Shown piece by piece: positions 27,202-36,739 of a DNA stretch of 64,000 nt (its first letter is position 1; each line of letters opens with the position of its first letter). This DNA is from Pseudomonas fluorescens (GTDB lineage Bacteria; Pseudomonadota; Gammaproteobacteria; Pseudomonadales; Pseudomonadaceae): NCBI RefSeq assembly GCF_900636825.1, contig NZ_LR134318.1, forward strand, positions 5,751,501-5,815,500, read 5' to 3'. Below the pieces are notes generated by a model. It was given only the letters and a program-made list of their open reading frames with translations. It ran no database searches and was not told the DNA's origin. A program made the translations under genes and the position numbers.

Positions 27202-30045
27202 ATGACGCGCACCCACGAAATCCGCCCCGACCTGGACGAAGGCATCGACCGCAAGGTACTCAGCCAACTGCGCGCACGCTTTCTCAAGCTCAATGAAGGC
27301 CGTCTCGGCCGTGCCCTTGAAGGCTTGTCGACCCGCCAGCAAAGCGTACTGACGCTGCTGCCGCTGTTCTTTCACGTCAATCATCCGTTGCTGCCGGGTT
27401 ATGTCTCGGGAAGCATCCCGGCCGGTCTGTCGAATTACGAGCCGGACGCCGATACGCTCGCCGAAGCCCAGCGCCTGACCCGCTCGTTCGCCTATAAACC
27501 ACGCCACGGCAGCAATCCGCCGCGGCCGATTCACGGCCTGTTCCTGATGGGCAGTCTCGGCACGCTGGCCCAAGCCGATCAGAGCGATATGGACGTGTGG
27601 GTCTGTCACGCGCCAGACCTGAGCGAAAGCGAACTCGCCGAGCTGAGCAAAAAATGCCGGTTGCTGGAAACTTGGGCCGCCAGTCAGGGCGCCGAGGCGC
27701 ATTTCTTCCTGATCGACCCGGTGCGCTTCGTCAAAGGCGAGCGCGACAGCCAGCTCAGCTCGGAAAATTGCGGCAGCACCCAACATTATCTGTTGCTCGA
27801 TGAGTTTTACCGCACCGCGATCTGGCTCGCCGGACGCACGCCGATCTGGTGGCTGGTTCCGGTTTACGAAGAAACGGCCTACGACGCATACACCCACACC
27901 CTGCTGTCGAAGCGTTTTATTCGCGCCGACGAAACCCTCGATCTCGGGCACATGGCGATGATTCCGCCGGGAGAGTTCATCGGCGCCGGTTTGTGGCAGT
28001 TGTTCAAAGGCATCGAGTCGCCTTACAAATCGGTCCTCAAGCTGCTGCTGACCGAGGTTTACGCCAGCGAACACCCAAACGTGCAGTGCCTGAGCCTGCG
28101 CTTCAAAAAAGCGGTATTTGCCAATCAGCTGGATCTCGACGAGCTGGATCCCTACATGGTCGTGTACCGGCGCATCGAAGAATATCTCACCGCGCGCAAC
28201 GAGCCGGAGCGCCTGGAACTGGTGCGCCGCGCGTTGTATTTGAAGGTCAACCGCAAGCTCACCGGCAACAGCCGCACGCAGAGCTGGCAACGATCCTTGC
28301 TCGAACGCCTGGCCAACGAATGGCATTGGGATCAACGGCAACTCGCCCTGCTCGACAGTCGCAGTCAGTGGAAAGTGCGCCAGGTCAGCGCCGAACGTCG
28401 CGCGCTGGTCAACGAGCTCAATTACAGCTATCGCTTCCTGACCCAATTCGCCCGCAGCGAACAGACTGTCAGCCTGATCAACAAGCGCGATCTGAACGTT
28501 CTCGGCCGGCGTCTTTACGCGGCTTTCGAGCGCAAGGCCGACAAGGTCGAGTTCATCAACCCGGGCATCGCCCCGGATCTGGCCGAAGACACCCTGACGC
28601 TGGTGCAGTCACGCAACAAAAAGGAACCGGGGCAAACCCAATGGGGCCTGTACAACGGCAGCCTGACGGCGCTGGAGTGGGAACACTTCGCGCCGATCAA
28701 GCGCAGCCGCGAGCTGCTCGAACTGCTGACCTGGTGCCACCGCAACGGCGTGATAGACAGCAGCACGCGCCTGGCGCTGCACCCCGGCACCAGCGATCTG
28801 AGCGAGTTCGAGCTGTTCAACCTGCTCGGCAGCCTGCAACAGTGCATCGCCCTGCCCCTGCCCACGGTGGCCGAAGAGCCGTTGCTGCGCGCCGCCGTAC
28901 CGAGCGAAGTGCTGCTGCTGGTTAACGTCGGGATCGACCCGCTCAAGCATCATCGCGACCTGAACATCTTGATGACCACCGAGCGCACTGACTCGCTCAG
29001 CTATGCGGGAGTGCGCGAAAACCTCGTGCTGACGCTGGATCAGGTCACGCTCAATAGCTGGAACGAGGTGTTGGTCAGTCGTTTCGACGGGCCACACGCC
29101 TTGCTCGATTGCGTGCGCGACTATCTCAACAATCTGCCGCGCGGGCCGTTGCAGCCGTCGTTGAAGGTGCGCTGCTTCTGCCACAACCGTGCGCAATTCA
29201 TCGCCCGGCGTGTCGAGGAAATCGTCGACACCGCGCAAAACCTGCTGCTCAGCGAACTGAACCATCGTTATCTGATCCAGGTGCAGCAGCACTATCACGT
29301 ACTGGAATTGGTGCCAGGCCAGGTCAACCATGTTGCCTTGGCGACACTGCCGGCGCTGCTCGATTACCTCGGCGAAGAACAGGCGCGCTACAGCCCGCTG
29401 CACCTGGACCCGATGGCGCTGGAGGACCACGACCTCGCGCTGATCCTGCCGATGGGCCAGCCGGAATGCATTCAGGTTTTCTACCGCATCACCGAACAGC
29501 AAGCCGAGCTGTATGTGCTCGATGAGTTCAACGCGCTATGGCAGCAACATCTGCCGTATCACGACGAACAGAGCCTGCTGGTCCCGCTGCAGCGCTTCCT
29601 GCAATCGATCCTGTTCCGCCGTGAAGCCGTGCTGCCGATGGAAGGTGGGTCGGACGTGCGCCTCGAAACTTTGTATTACCAGCTATTACCTTCGGGGCCT
29701 GGGCGTGCGCGCCGGGTCGAGGCCCGGCCAGCGCCGCAAACCCCGGTGAACAAGCCGTTCTACGATGTGCAGGCGATTGTCGGCAAAGCCGCACCGGGCG
29801 AAGTGCAGGTCACTCTGTACTGCAATCAACGTGAATTCAGCGAGCTGGAACATGGCGACCAGCTGTTCAGCGTGGTCGCCCGGGAGATCGTCGAGCAGCG
29901 CCGCGACAGCGAACGCTATCGCTGCTACATCACCGATCTGGACCTCTCGGGCCTGCTCGGTGACGGGCAGAGTTCAAGCAATCTGTATCTGCGCTACAAG
30001 GCTGACCTGGAGCGCGCCTTGAACGAGGCACTCGAACAGGTCTGA
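27202..30045 (+). CDS. cyaA: Class I adenylate cyclase
   Basis: CyaA makes cAMP from ATP. The 947-residue protein is of the enterobacterial class I type. An N-terminal catalytic domain has the nucleotidyltransferase signature GSLGTLAQADQSDMDVWV at about residues 116-134, and a long C-terminal regulatory region follows. The length is normal for class I. It converges on rnk with seven bases between the stops. Its product would feed the Vfr/CRP regulon. Confidence 0.96.
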   Translation: MTRTHEIRPDLDEGIDRKVLSQLRARFLKLNEGRLGRALEGLSTRQQSVLTLLPLFFHVNHPLLPGYVSGSIPAGLSNYEPDADTLAEAQRLTRSFAYKPRHGSNPPRPIHGLFLMGSLGTLAQADQSDMDVWVCHAPDLSESELAELSKKCRLLETWAASQGAEAHFFLIDPVRFVKGERDSQLSSENCGSTQHYLLLDEFYRTAIWLAGRTPIWWLVPVYEETAYDAYTHTLLSKRFIRADETLDLGHMAMIPPGEFIGAGLWQLFKGIESPYKSVLKLLLTEVYASEHPNVQCLSLRFKKAVFANQLDLDELDPYMVVYRRIEEYLTARNEPERLELVRRALYLKVNRKLTGNSRTQSWQRSLLERLANEWHWDQRQLALLDSRSQWKVRQVSAERRALVNELNYSYRFLTQFARSEQTVSLINKRDLNVLGRRLYAAFERKADKVEFINPGIAPDLAEDTLTLVQSRNKKEPGQTQWGLYNGSLTALEWEHFAPIKRSRELLELLTWCHRNGVIDSSTRLALHPGTSDLSEFELFNLLGSLQQCIALPLPTVAEEPLLRAAVPSEVLLLVNVGIDPLKHHRDLNILMTTERTDSLSYAGVRENLVLTLDQVTLNSWNEVLVSRFDGPHALLDCVRDYLNNLPRGPLQPSLKVRCFCHNRAQFIARRVEEIVDTAQNLLLSELNHRYLIQVQQHYHVLELVPGQVNHVALATLPALLDYLGEEQARYSPLHLDPMALEDHDLALILPMGQPECIQVFYRITEQQAELYVLDEFNALWQQHLPYHDEQSLLVPLQRFLQSILFRREAVLPMEGGSDVRLETLYYQLLPSGPGRARRVEARPAPQTPVNKPFYDVQAIVGKAAPGEVQVTLYCNQREFSELEHGDQLFSVVAREIVEQRRDSERYRCYITDLDLSGLLGDGQSSSNLYLRYKADLERALNEALEQV

Positions 30046-30052
30046 GGCGGGC

Positions 30053-30472
30053 TTACTCGGGGAAATCACCGCCGTTGGCCGGCTGCGATTCGACTTCGAG
30101 CAAAGTCAGTTTGAGGGTTTTGCCGCCCGGCGCGGGCCAGTCGATGTGCTGACCGACCTTCAGGCCCAGCAAAGCGCTGCCGACCGGGGCCAGAATCGAG
30201 ATCTTGCCTTCATCCGCATTGGCGTCCTTGGGATAGACCAGCGTCAGGTGGTAATCCTTGCCACTGCCTTCTTCGCGGCAGTGCACGCGAGAATTCATCG
30301 TCACGACATCGGCGGGCACTTCATCGTGACCGACCACGGAATCGGCGCGGTCCAGTTCGGTTTGCAGCGCAATCACGCCCGGCGCAGCCTGGTCTTTCTC
30401 GCTCAGGTTGTCGATCAGGCGCTCCAGACGTTGTACGTCCAGACGGGTAAGGGTGATGGAAGGTGCGGTCAT
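30053..30472 (-). CDS. rnk: Nucleoside diphosphate kinase regulator Rnk
   Basis: A 139-residue protein with an N-terminal helical coiled coil and a GreA-like C-terminal domain (ILAPVGSALLGLKVGQHIDWP). In Pseudomonas Rnk affects nucleoside diphosphate kinase levels and alginate formation, and in E. coli it binds RNA polymerase like Gre factors. Confidence 0.94.
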   Translation of the reverse strand: MTAPSITLTRLDVQRLERLIDNLSEKDQAAPGVIALQTELDRADSVVGHDEVPADVVTMNSRVHCREEGSGKDYHLTLVYPKDANADEGKISILAPVGSALLGLKVGQHIDWPAPGGKTLKLTLLEVESQPANGGDFPE

Positions 30473-30509
30473 GATCCGTGCAGACTCCTTTCTTCTGCGC
30501 TAAAAAAGC

Positions 30510-30537
30510 AAAACCCCGCCAAAAAAGACGGGGTTTT
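30510..30537. terminator. Rho-independent terminator upstream of rnk
   Basis: AAAACCCCG-loop-CGGGGTTTT with flanking A/T runs sits between rnk and the DUF1289 gene. It would end leftward transcription from cyaY-DUF1289, or rightward readthrough from cyaA. Confidence 0.75.
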
Positions 30538-30616
30538 CACCAGGCCTCGATGGTTTGAGGCGTCTGCGGACACTATCACAGCTCAAAAAATATACAAGTC
30601 ACCCACCGGTCATCCC

Positions 30617-30697
30617 TGTAGGAGCTGCCGCAGGCTGCGATCTTTTGCTTTTAAAGATTCAAGATCAAAAGATCGCAGCCTTCGGCAGCTCCTACAT
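30617..30697. repeat. REP-type inverted repeat (TGTAGGAGCTGCCG family)
   Basis: TGTAGGAGCTGCCGCAGGCT...ATCTTTT is mirrored by AAAAGATCGCAGCCTTCGGC...CTCCTACA. It reaches into the 3' end of the DUF1289 gene. Confidence 0.85.
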
Positions 30698-30913
30698 TGA
30701 GCAAGTGCGGCGGTCGGCGGCTTGGGCGACGATCACGCGCCGACGATCATCGTCCGCCGAACGCCATTCACGAATATCTTCGACATGACGGAAGCAGCCC
30801 AGGCAAACCTTTTGCTCATCCAGCCGGCATACGCCGCTGCACGGCGAAGGTACCGCCGGGCTGATGTTGCTGTAGAGCGGCTTGGGCGGACGAGCAGGAG
30901 CGGTGTCAGTCAC
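30692..30913 (-). CDS. DUF1289 domain-containing protein
   Basis: A 73-residue protein with the cysteine pattern SPCSGVCRLDEQKVCLGCFR followed by EIREW-like VEDIREW, the DUF1289 signature with probable metal-binding cysteines. A GTG at 30913 is chosen. It starts four bases after the cyaY stop, has GAAGGT about 8 bases upstream, and yields the usual length. Function is unknown. It is probably co-transcribed with cyaY. Confidence 0.8.
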   Translation of the reverse strand: MTDTAPARPPKPLYSNISPAVPSPCSGVCRLDEQKVCLGCFRHVEDIREWRSADDDRRRVIVAQAADRRTCSM

Positions 30914-30917
30914 GAAT

Positions 30918-31250
30918 TCACAGACCTTCGAAATCGAATTCAGCGCCGGCCTGCTGCTTGACGATGCGCTCAAGCATTTCGCCGAGCTGCTCTTCGCTCT
31001 TGTCGCACATCCAGCGCTCGCTTTCTTCGTCGTAATCGAAGTGGAAACCGCCGGACACCGCCGCCAGCCATAGCTGACGCAGCGGCTCCTGACGGCTGAA
31101 GATCAGCTGGGTGCCGTTTTCGAATTTGACGGTCAGCACACCGGCCGAACTTTCCAGATCGATGTCCAGATCGCTTTCGTCAAAAATGTCTTCCAGTTTT
31201 TCCTGGGTTTCATCGACCAGATCGTGAAAACGGGCTTCGGTCAAACTCAT
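30918..31250 (-). CDS. cyaY: Iron donor protein CyaY (frataxin homologue)
   Basis: A 110-residue acidic protein of the frataxin family, which binds iron and regulates iron-sulfur cluster assembly with IscS. It begins MSLTEARFHDLVDETQ. It has the acidic helix DIFDESDLDIDLES and the beta-sheet surface LIFSRQEPLRQLWLAAVSGGFHFDY. The long in-frame upstream extension is not conserved. Confidence 0.95.
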   Translation of the reverse strand: MSLTEARFHDLVDETQEKLEDIFDESDLDIDLESSAGVLTVKFENGTQLIFSRQEPLRQLWLAAVSGGFHFDYDEESERWMCDKSEEQLGEMLERIVKQQAGAEFDFEGL

Positions 31251-31362
31251 CGTGGCAACCTCAAAAAATGTCTGATCAGGCTCAAGCGCCGAAAGATACG
31301 GACGCTGCCGGCCGATTGCAAAGGATAACGACCAAGCGCCGATCGGCGTAACAAACCCGGTA

Positions 31363-31457
31363 CCTGTGGGAGCGGGCTTGCCCACGATGAGGCCGGCAAA
31401 TTCAACATTGATGTCGATTGAACCACCGCAATCGAGGGCAAGCCCGCTCCCCCAGGG
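31363..31457. repeat. REP-type inverted repeat (GTGGGAGCGGGCTTGCCC family)
   Basis: CCTGTGGGAGCGGGCTTGCC on the left and GGGCAAGCCCGCTCCCCCAG on the right lie in the cyaY-lptM divergent gap. It is the same family as the element at 1497. Confidence 0.85.
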
Positions 31458-31567
31458 TTCTATATGCTGACGGGCAAGCCCCGCCGGACGGGAACCCCAT
31501 CGCATAGGCAAGCTGCCGGGTGGCCGGTATACTCCGGCGCAATTAACGCATTTTCAAGGATTTCGCC

Positions 31568-31741
31568 ATGAAGCGCCTGATCTCTTCCCTTGCTGCGCTC
31601 GTCGCGGTTGCCTGCCTGGTTTCGGCCTGCGGTCAAAAAGGCCCGCTGTATCTGCCCGATGACAGCCAGGACCCGGCCGAACAAGCCCAGTCCTCGCAAA
31701 AGCAGCCATCCAAGGCACACAAGCACGACGTCTACCAATAA
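31568..31741 (+). CDS. lptM: LPS translocon maturation chaperone LptM (small lipoprotein)
   Basis: A 57-residue lipoprotein with a signal peptide, a lipobox around VSAC, and the family motif CGQKGPLYLP immediately after the cleavage site. A polar tail follows. The E. coli homologue (YifL) helps LptD-LptE assemble. It lies nine bases before lysA, the conserved lptM-lysA/dapF arrangement. Confidence 0.9.
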   Translation: MKRLISSLAALVAVACLVSACGQKGPLYLPDDSQDPAEQAQSSQKQPSKAHKHDVYQ

Positions 31742-31750
31742 GGGATCGCC

Positions 31751-32998
31751 ATGGACGCTTTTAACTACCGTGGCGGGGAACTGTTCGCGGAAGGTGTGGC
31801 GCTGTCCGCCATCGCCGATCGCTTCGGCACGCCCACTTATGTTTATTCGCGCGCGCACATCGAAGCCCAGTATCTGGCCTACGCCGATGCGCTGGCCGGC
31901 ATGCCGCACCTGGTCTGTTTTGCGGTCAAAGCCAACTCCAACCTCGGCGTACTGAATGTCCTGGCCCGTCTCGGCGCCGGTTTCGACATCGTATCCCGTG
32001 GCGAGCTGGAACGCGTGCTCGCCGCTGGCGGCAGCCCTGACAAGATCGTCTTCTCCGGCGTCGGCAAGACCCGAGACGACATGCGTCGCGCCCTGGAAGT
32101 CGGCGTGCATTGCTTCAACGTCGAATCCACCGACGAGCTTGAGCGCCTGCAAGTGGTCGCCGCCGAGCTGGGTGTTCGCGCCCCGGTTTCGCTGCGGGTA
32201 AATCCGGACGTCGATGCCGGCACCCACCCGTACATTTCCACCGGCCTCAAGGAAAACAAGTTCGGCATCGCCATCGCTGACGCCGAAGATGTCTATGTGC
32301 GCGCCGCGCATCTGCCGAACCTGGAAGTGGTCGGTGTCGACTGCCATATCGGTTCGCAACTGACCACGCTGCCGCCGTTCCTCGATGCCCTCGACCGTTT
32401 GCTGGATCTGGTCGATCGCCTCGGCGACTGCGGCATTCACCTGCGTCACATCGATCTCGGTGGTGGTCTGGGTGTGCGTTATCGCGATGAAGAGCCGCCA
32501 TTGGCCGCCGACTACATCAAAGCCGTGCGCGAGCGTCTCAACGGTCGTGATCTGGCGCTGGTATTCGAACCGGGCCGCTTCATCGTTGCCAATGCCGGCG
32601 TCTTGCTGACGCAGGTCGAATACCTCAAGCACACCGAACACAAGGATTTCGCCATCGTCGATGCGGCGATGAACGATCTGATCCGCCCGGCGCTGTATCA
32701 GGCATGGATGGACGTCACCGCAGTCAAGCCGCGCGAAAGCGCTGCCCGCAAGTACGACATCGTCGGCCCGATCTGCGAGACCGGTGATTTCCTTGCCAAG
32801 GACCGTGAACTCGCGCTGGAAGAAGGCGACCTGCTCACCGTGCATTCGGCCGGTGCCTATGGCTTCGTCATGAGTTCCAACTACAACACCCGTGGCCGCG
32901 CCGCTGAAGTGCTGGTAGACGGTGATCAGGTTTTTGAAGTGCGCCGCCGCGAAACCGTGGCCGAGCTGTTTGCCGGCGAAAGCCTGCTGCCGGAGTAA
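31751..32998 (+). CDS. lysA: Diaminopimelate decarboxylase
   Basis: LysA makes lysine from meso-diaminopimelate using pyridoxal phosphate. The 415-residue protein has the PLP lysine in CFAVKANSNLGVLNVL, and HIGSQ, DLGGGLGVRY and EPGRFIVANAG in order. The C-terminal substrate motif is ICETGDFLAKDR followed by GAYGFVMSSNYN. It is followed by dapF, which makes its substrate. Confidence 0.97.
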   Translation: MDAFNYRGGELFAEGVALSAIADRFGTPTYVYSRAHIEAQYLAYADALAGMPHLVCFAVKANSNLGVLNVLARLGAGFDIVSRGELERVLAAGGSPDKIVFSGVGKTRDDMRRALEVGVHCFNVESTDELERLQVVAAELGVRAPVSLRVNPDVDAGTHPYISTGLKENKFGIAIADAEDVYVRAAHLPNLEVVGVDCHIGSQLTTLPPFLDALDRLLDLVDRLGDCGIHLRHIDLGGGLGVRYRDEEPPLAADYIKAVRERLNGRDLALVFEPGRFIVANAGVLLTQVEYLKHTEHKDFAIVDAAMNDLIRPALYQAWMDVTAVKPRESAARKYDIVGPICETGDFLAKDRELALEEGDLLTVHSAGAYGFVMSSNYNTRGRAAEVLVDGDQVFEVRRRETVAELFAGESLLPE

Positions 32999-33001
32999 CC
33001 C

Positions 33002-33832
33002 ATGCTGCTGCGTTTTACCAAAATGCACGGCCTGGGCAATGACTTCATGGTTCTCGACCTGGTCAGCCAGCACGCGCATATTCAGCCCAAACACGCCAAG
33101 CAATGGGGCGACCGCCATACCGGCATCGGTTTCGACCAGTTGCTGATTGTCGAAGCGCCGAGCAACCCGGACGTGGATTTCCGTTATCGGATCTTCAATT
33201 CCGATGGCTCGGAAGTTGAACAGTGCGGCAACGGTGCGCGCTGCTTTGCCCGTTTCGTACTCGACAAGCGCCTCACTGCCAAACGGCAGATCCGCGTCGA
33301 GACCAAGGGCGGGATCATCGAACTGGACGTGCGTAACGACGGCCAGATCGGTGTGAACATGGGCGCGCCGCGTCTGGTTCCGGCAGATATTCCGTTCGAT
33401 GCGCCGGCGCAGGCCAGCAGCTATCAACTGGAAGTCGACGGCACCACGGTGGAACTGGCCGCGGTATCGATGGGCAATCCGCATGCCGTCTTGCGCGTGC
33501 AAGACATCAACAGCGCGCCAGTGCATGAGCTGGGCCCGAAAATCGAACACCATCCGCGCTTCCCGGCGCGGGTCAATGTCGGTTTCCTCCAGGTCATCGA
33601 CCGCAATCGTGCGCAACTGCGCGTGTGGGAGCGCGGCGCCGGGGAAACCCAGGCTTGCGGCACCGGCGCGTGTGCCGCAGCGGTTGCCGCGATCAGCCAG
33701 GGGTGGATGGATTCGCCGCTATTGATCGACCTGCCTGGCGGGCGTCTGTCCATTGAATGGGCTGGCCCTGGCCAACCGGTGCTGATGACCGGACCGGCAG
33801 TGCGTGTATACGAAGGACAAGTGCGTCTTTGA
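33002..33832 (+). CDS. dapF: Diaminopimelate epimerase
   Basis: DapF converts LL- to meso-diaminopimelate for lysine and peptidoglycan. The 276-residue protein carries both catalytic cysteines, in EQCGNGARC and ETQACGTGACAA. It starts three bases after lysA. Confidence 0.97.
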   Translation: MLLRFTKMHGLGNDFMVLDLVSQHAHIQPKHAKQWGDRHTGIGFDQLLIVEAPSNPDVDFRYRIFNSDGSEVEQCGNGARCFARFVLDKRLTAKRQIRVETKGGIIELDVRNDGQIGVNMGAPRLVPADIPFDAPAQASSYQLEVDGTTVELAAVSMGNPHAVLRVQDINSAPVHELGPKIEHHPRFPARVNVGFLQVIDRNRAQLRVWERGAGETQACGTGACAAAVAAISQGWMDSPLLIDLPGGRLSIEWAGPGQPVLMTGPAVRVYEGQVRL

Positions 33833-33845
33833 GTGAGCAGAAACC

Positions 33846-34571
33846 ATGACCGATAAGCCTCAGGTACCCGCCCGACAGTCCGACGAATCAGCGTCCGAGA
33901 GCCTGGAGGCGGCAGCGGTTGCCGCATACCTTGAGGCGCATCCGGACTTTTTCGTCGAGCACGAAGAACTGCTGCCTGCCCTGCGCATTCCGCACCAGCG
34001 CGGCGATACCGTGTCGCTGGTCGAGCGGCAGATGACCATCCTGCGCGACCGCAACATCGAGATGCGTCATCGCCTTTCGCATTTGATGGACGTCGCCCGT
34101 GACAACGATCGCCTGTTCGAGAAGACTCGCCGCCTGATTCTCGCCTTGATGGACGCCAGCAGCCTGGAAGACGTGGTGATCAGCGTCGAAGACAGTCTGC
34201 GTCAGGATTTCCAGGTGCCTTTCGTCAGCCTGATTTTGCTCGGTGACAACCCGGCGCCGGTTGGCCGCTGGGTGACCCACGCCGACGCCCAGGTCGCCAT
34301 CGGTGGCTTGCTCACCGAAGGCAAGAGCGTCAGCGGCAGCCTGCGCGAGCATGAACTGGACTTCCTCTTCGGTGAAGAACAGCGTAAGCAGATCGGCTCC
34401 ACCGCCGTGGTTGCTGTCAGCCATCAAGGCATCCACGGAATTCTGGCGATCGCCAGCCGTGATCCGCAGCACTACAAGAGTTCGGTCGGCACTCTGTTCC
34501 TCAGTTACATCGCCGAAGTCATGGGCCGCGTGCTGCCACGGGTCAACAGTTCCCTGCGCTCGGTACGCTGA
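33846..34571 (+). CDS. DUF484 family protein
   Basis: A 241-residue cytosolic protein. The N-terminal helical part has the family motif VAAYLEAHPDFFVEHEELLP (about residues 25-45), followed by a GAF-like C-terminal domain (about 95-235). DUF484 proteins sit between dapF and xerC in many gamma-proteobacteria. Their function is not established, though a ligand-sensing role is suggested by the GAF fold. Confidence 0.9.
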   Translation: MTDKPQVPARQSDESASESLEAAAVAAYLEAHPDFFVEHEELLPALRIPHQRGDTVSLVERQMTILRDRNIEMRHRLSHLMDVARDNDRLFEKTRRLILALMDASSLEDVVISVEDSLRQDFQVPFVSLILLGDNPAPVGRWVTHADAQVAIGGLLTEGKSVSGSLREHELDFLFGEEQRKQIGSTAVVAVSHQGIHGILAIASRDPQHYKSSVGTLFLSYIAEVMGRVLPRVNSSLRSVR

Positions 34572-34573
34572 AT

Positions 34574-35473
34574 ATGGAACGGCAACTGGACGCTTACTGC
34601 GAACACCTGCGCAGTGAGCGGCAGGTGTCGCCGCATACGCTGTCGGCCTATCGCCGCGACCTCGACAAAGTGCTCAGCTGGTGCGTCAAACAGAACATCG
34701 GCAGTTGGGCGGCGCTGGATATCCAGCGCCTGCGCAGCCTGGTCGCGCGCCTGCATGCGCAGGGCCAGTCGTCACGCAGCCTCGCCCGACTGCTTTCGGC
34801 AGTCCGCGGGCTCTATCATTATCTGAATCGTGAAGGTCTCTGCGACCACGATCCGGCCACCGGTCTGGCGCCACCGAAAGGCGAACGCCGCCTGCCGAAA
34901 ACCCTGGATACCGACCGTGCGCTGCAACTGCTTGAAGGTGCGGTCGAGGACGATTTCCTCGCGCGGCGCGATCAGGCCATCCTCGAGTTGTTTTATTCCT
35001 CAGGTTTGCGCTTGTCCGAGCTAACCGGGCTCAACCTCGATCAGCTCGATCTGGCCGACGGCATGGTTCAGGTACTCGGCAAGGGCAGCAAGACACGTCT
35101 GTTGCCGGTAGGCAAAAAAGCTCGGGACGCGCTCGAACAATGGCTGCCGTTGCGTGCCATGACCAACCCGGCGGATGACGCCGTGTTCGTCAGCCAGCAA
35201 GGTCGGCGTCTCGGTCCACGCGCGATTCAGGTGCGGGTCAAACTCGCCGGCGAGCGCGAACTGGGACAGAACCTGCACCCGCACATGTTGCGACACTCCT
35301 TCGCCAGTCATCTGCTGGAATCCTCGCAGGATCTGCGCGCGGTACAGGAGTTGCTCGGTCATTCCGACATCAAGACCACGCAGATCTACACCCATCTGGA
35401 CTTCCAGCACCTGGCGGCGGTCTACGATAGCGCCCATCCTCGGGCCAAACGCATGAAAGGCGATGATTCATGA
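34574..35473 (+). CDS. xerC: Tyrosine recombinase XerC
   Basis: XerC works with XerD at dif to resolve chromosome dimers. The 299-residue protein has the N-terminal SAM-like domain (SERQVSPHTLSAYRRDLD) and the catalytic set: R in SSGLRLSELTGL, K in GKGSKTRLLPVG, HxxR in HMLRHSFASHL, H in LGHSDIKTTQIY with the nucleophilic tyrosine in IYTHL. It overlaps the next gene by four bases. Confidence 0.96.
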   Translation: MERQLDAYCEHLRSERQVSPHTLSAYRRDLDKVLSWCVKQNIGSWAALDIQRLRSLVARLHAQGQSSRSLARLLSAVRGLYHYLNREGLCDHDPATGLAPPKGERRLPKTLDTDRALQLLEGAVEDDFLARRDQAILELFYSSGLRLSELTGLNLDQLDLADGMVQVLGKGSKTRLLPVGKKARDALEQWLPLRAMTNPADDAVFVSQQGRRLGPRAIQVRVKLAGERELGQNLHPHMLRHSFASHLLESSQDLRAVQELLGHSDIKTTQIYTHLDFQHLAAVYDSAHPRAKRMKGDDS

Positions 35474-36168
35474 GCATTCAGTTGATCACCTTCGACCTCG
35501 ACGACACCTTGTGGGACACGGCACCGGTGATCGCCAGCGCCGAAACCGTTTTGCGCGAATGGCTGAGCGAACATGCGCCGACGCTGGGCGCGGTGCCGGT
35601 GGAACATCTGTGGGCAATTCGCGAACGTGTGCTGGCCCGCGAGCCGGGGCTGAAGCATCGCATCAGCGCACTGCGTCGGCGGGTCTTGTTCCATGCTATG
35701 GAAGACGCCGGATATGCCCATGACGAGGCGTCGGAACTGGCCGACAAGGGTTTCGAAGTGTTCCTGCATGCGCGGCATCAGATCGAAGTGTTTCCCGAGG
35801 TCGAGCCGGTGCTGGAGCTTCTTGCCAATCACTACGCGCTTGGCGTGGTCACCAATGGCAATGCCGATGTGCGGCGGTTAGGCCTCGCGGATTACTTCAA
35901 GTTTGCGCTGTGCGCGGAAGATATCGGCATCGCCAAACCGGATGCGCGGCTGTTTCACGAAGCCTTGCAGCGCGGCGGCGCGACGGCCGAAACTGCCGTG
36001 CATATCGGCGATCATCCCGGTGATGACATCGCCGGGGCGCAGCAGGCCGGATTGCGGGCGGTGTGGTTCAATCCGGCGGGCAAAGCCTGGGAAGCTGATC
36101 GCTTGCCGGATGCCGAGATTCGCAGCCTGACGGAATTGCCAGCGGTGCTCGCCCGCTGGAACCGCTGA
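35470..36168 (+). CDS. HAD family hydrolase (YigB-like)
   Basis: A 232-residue phosphatase of HAD subfamily I. Motif I is FDLDDTLWDTAP, motif II is VVTNGNADVRR, motif III is the lysine in GIAKPDARLF, and motif IV is HIGDHPGDDIAGA. Position after xerC matches E. coli yigB, whose product dephosphorylates the riboflavin precursor 5-amino-6-(5-phospho-D-ribitylamino)uracil. The substrate here is inferred. Confidence 0.92.
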   Translation: MSIQLITFDLDDTLWDTAPVIASAETVLREWLSEHAPTLGAVPVEHLWAIRERVLAREPGLKHRISALRRRVLFHAMEDAGYAHDEASELADKGFEVFLHARHQIEVFPEVEPVLELLANHYALGVVTNGNADVRRLGLADYFKFALCAEDIGIAKPDARLFHEALQRGGATAETAVHIGDHPGDDIAGAQQAGLRAVWFNPAGKAWEADRLPDAEIRSLTELPAVLARWNR

Positions 36169-36244
36169 AAAGATCGCAGCCTTCGGCAGCTCCTACAGGG
36201 AAACGCATTCCAATGTAGGAGCTGCCGAAGGCTGCGATCTTTTG
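36168..36244. repeat. REP-type inverted repeat (GATCGCAGCCTTCGGCAGCT family)
   Basis: AAAAGATCGCAGCCTTCGGC...TCCTACA and its near-perfect inverted copy follow the HAD gene directly, separated by about 17 bases. This may double as its terminator. Confidence 0.87.
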
Positions 36245-36262
36245 ATCTTTTCATCACCCATG

Positions 36263-36292
36263 AAAAAGCCCGCAGCGACGGCGGGCTCTTTC
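36263..36292. terminator. Rho-independent terminator of sutA
   Basis: AAAAAGCCCGC-loop-GCGGGCTCTTTC is followed leftward by a T-run on the sutA strand, 20 bases after the sutA stop. Confidence 0.78.
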
Positions 36293-36311
36293 AGCAAGCA
36301 AGCGGCACGCC

Positions 36312-36638
36312 TCAGATAGGGCGGCTGCCGTACTTGTTGTCCGGCTTCTTGGGCGGATCGGCGACCACATTGGCCTCCACTTCCTGCACCTTGCCGCCGC
36401 GCGCAAGGAATTCTTCCATGGCCTTGGCCAGGGCGTCGCGCTCCTTGTTCTTGGCTTCGATGCTCGGCAATTCATCTACCGACACTGCAGCCTTGGCTTT
36501 GCCTTTGGCAGCCGGGGCCGGCGTATCGTCACCGCCATCGTCCTCGGCAACGTCTTCCGCTGCCGCTTCCAGGCCTTCCTCGGCCTCGTCTTCGTCGCCT
36601 ACTTCGAGGTCGTCGTTTTCCAGATCATCGTCGCTCAT
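36312..36638 (-). CDS. sutA: Transcriptional regulator SutA
   Basis: A 108-residue acidic protein that matches SutA of P. aeruginosa. It has a disordered Asp/Glu-rich N-terminus, a central helix KNKERDALAKAMEEFL and the conserved tail ANVVADPPKKPDNKYGSRPI. SutA binds RNA polymerase and raises expression of ribosomal and maintenance genes during slow growth. The charged terminal regions and central helix are the parts known to be needed. Confidence 0.9.
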   Translation of the reverse strand: MSDDDLENDDLEVGDEDEAEEGLEAAAEDVAEDDGGDDTPAPAAKGKAKAAVSVDELPSIEAKNKERDALAKAMEEFLARGGKVQEVEANVVADPPKKPDNKYGSRPI

Positions 36639-36739
36639 GTTCTACCTCATGACTTGCCAAAAGCAGATTAGTTATAGACCAGCTTTGGCGACTGTCGAAG
36701 CCGCCGTTGAAAAATCTTCCACCGCTGTTGATCAGCGGC

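Noticed and set aside
31460..33616. A 718-codon open frame opposite lysA and dapF
   Set aside because: It runs antisense across two well-defined genes and shows no family features.
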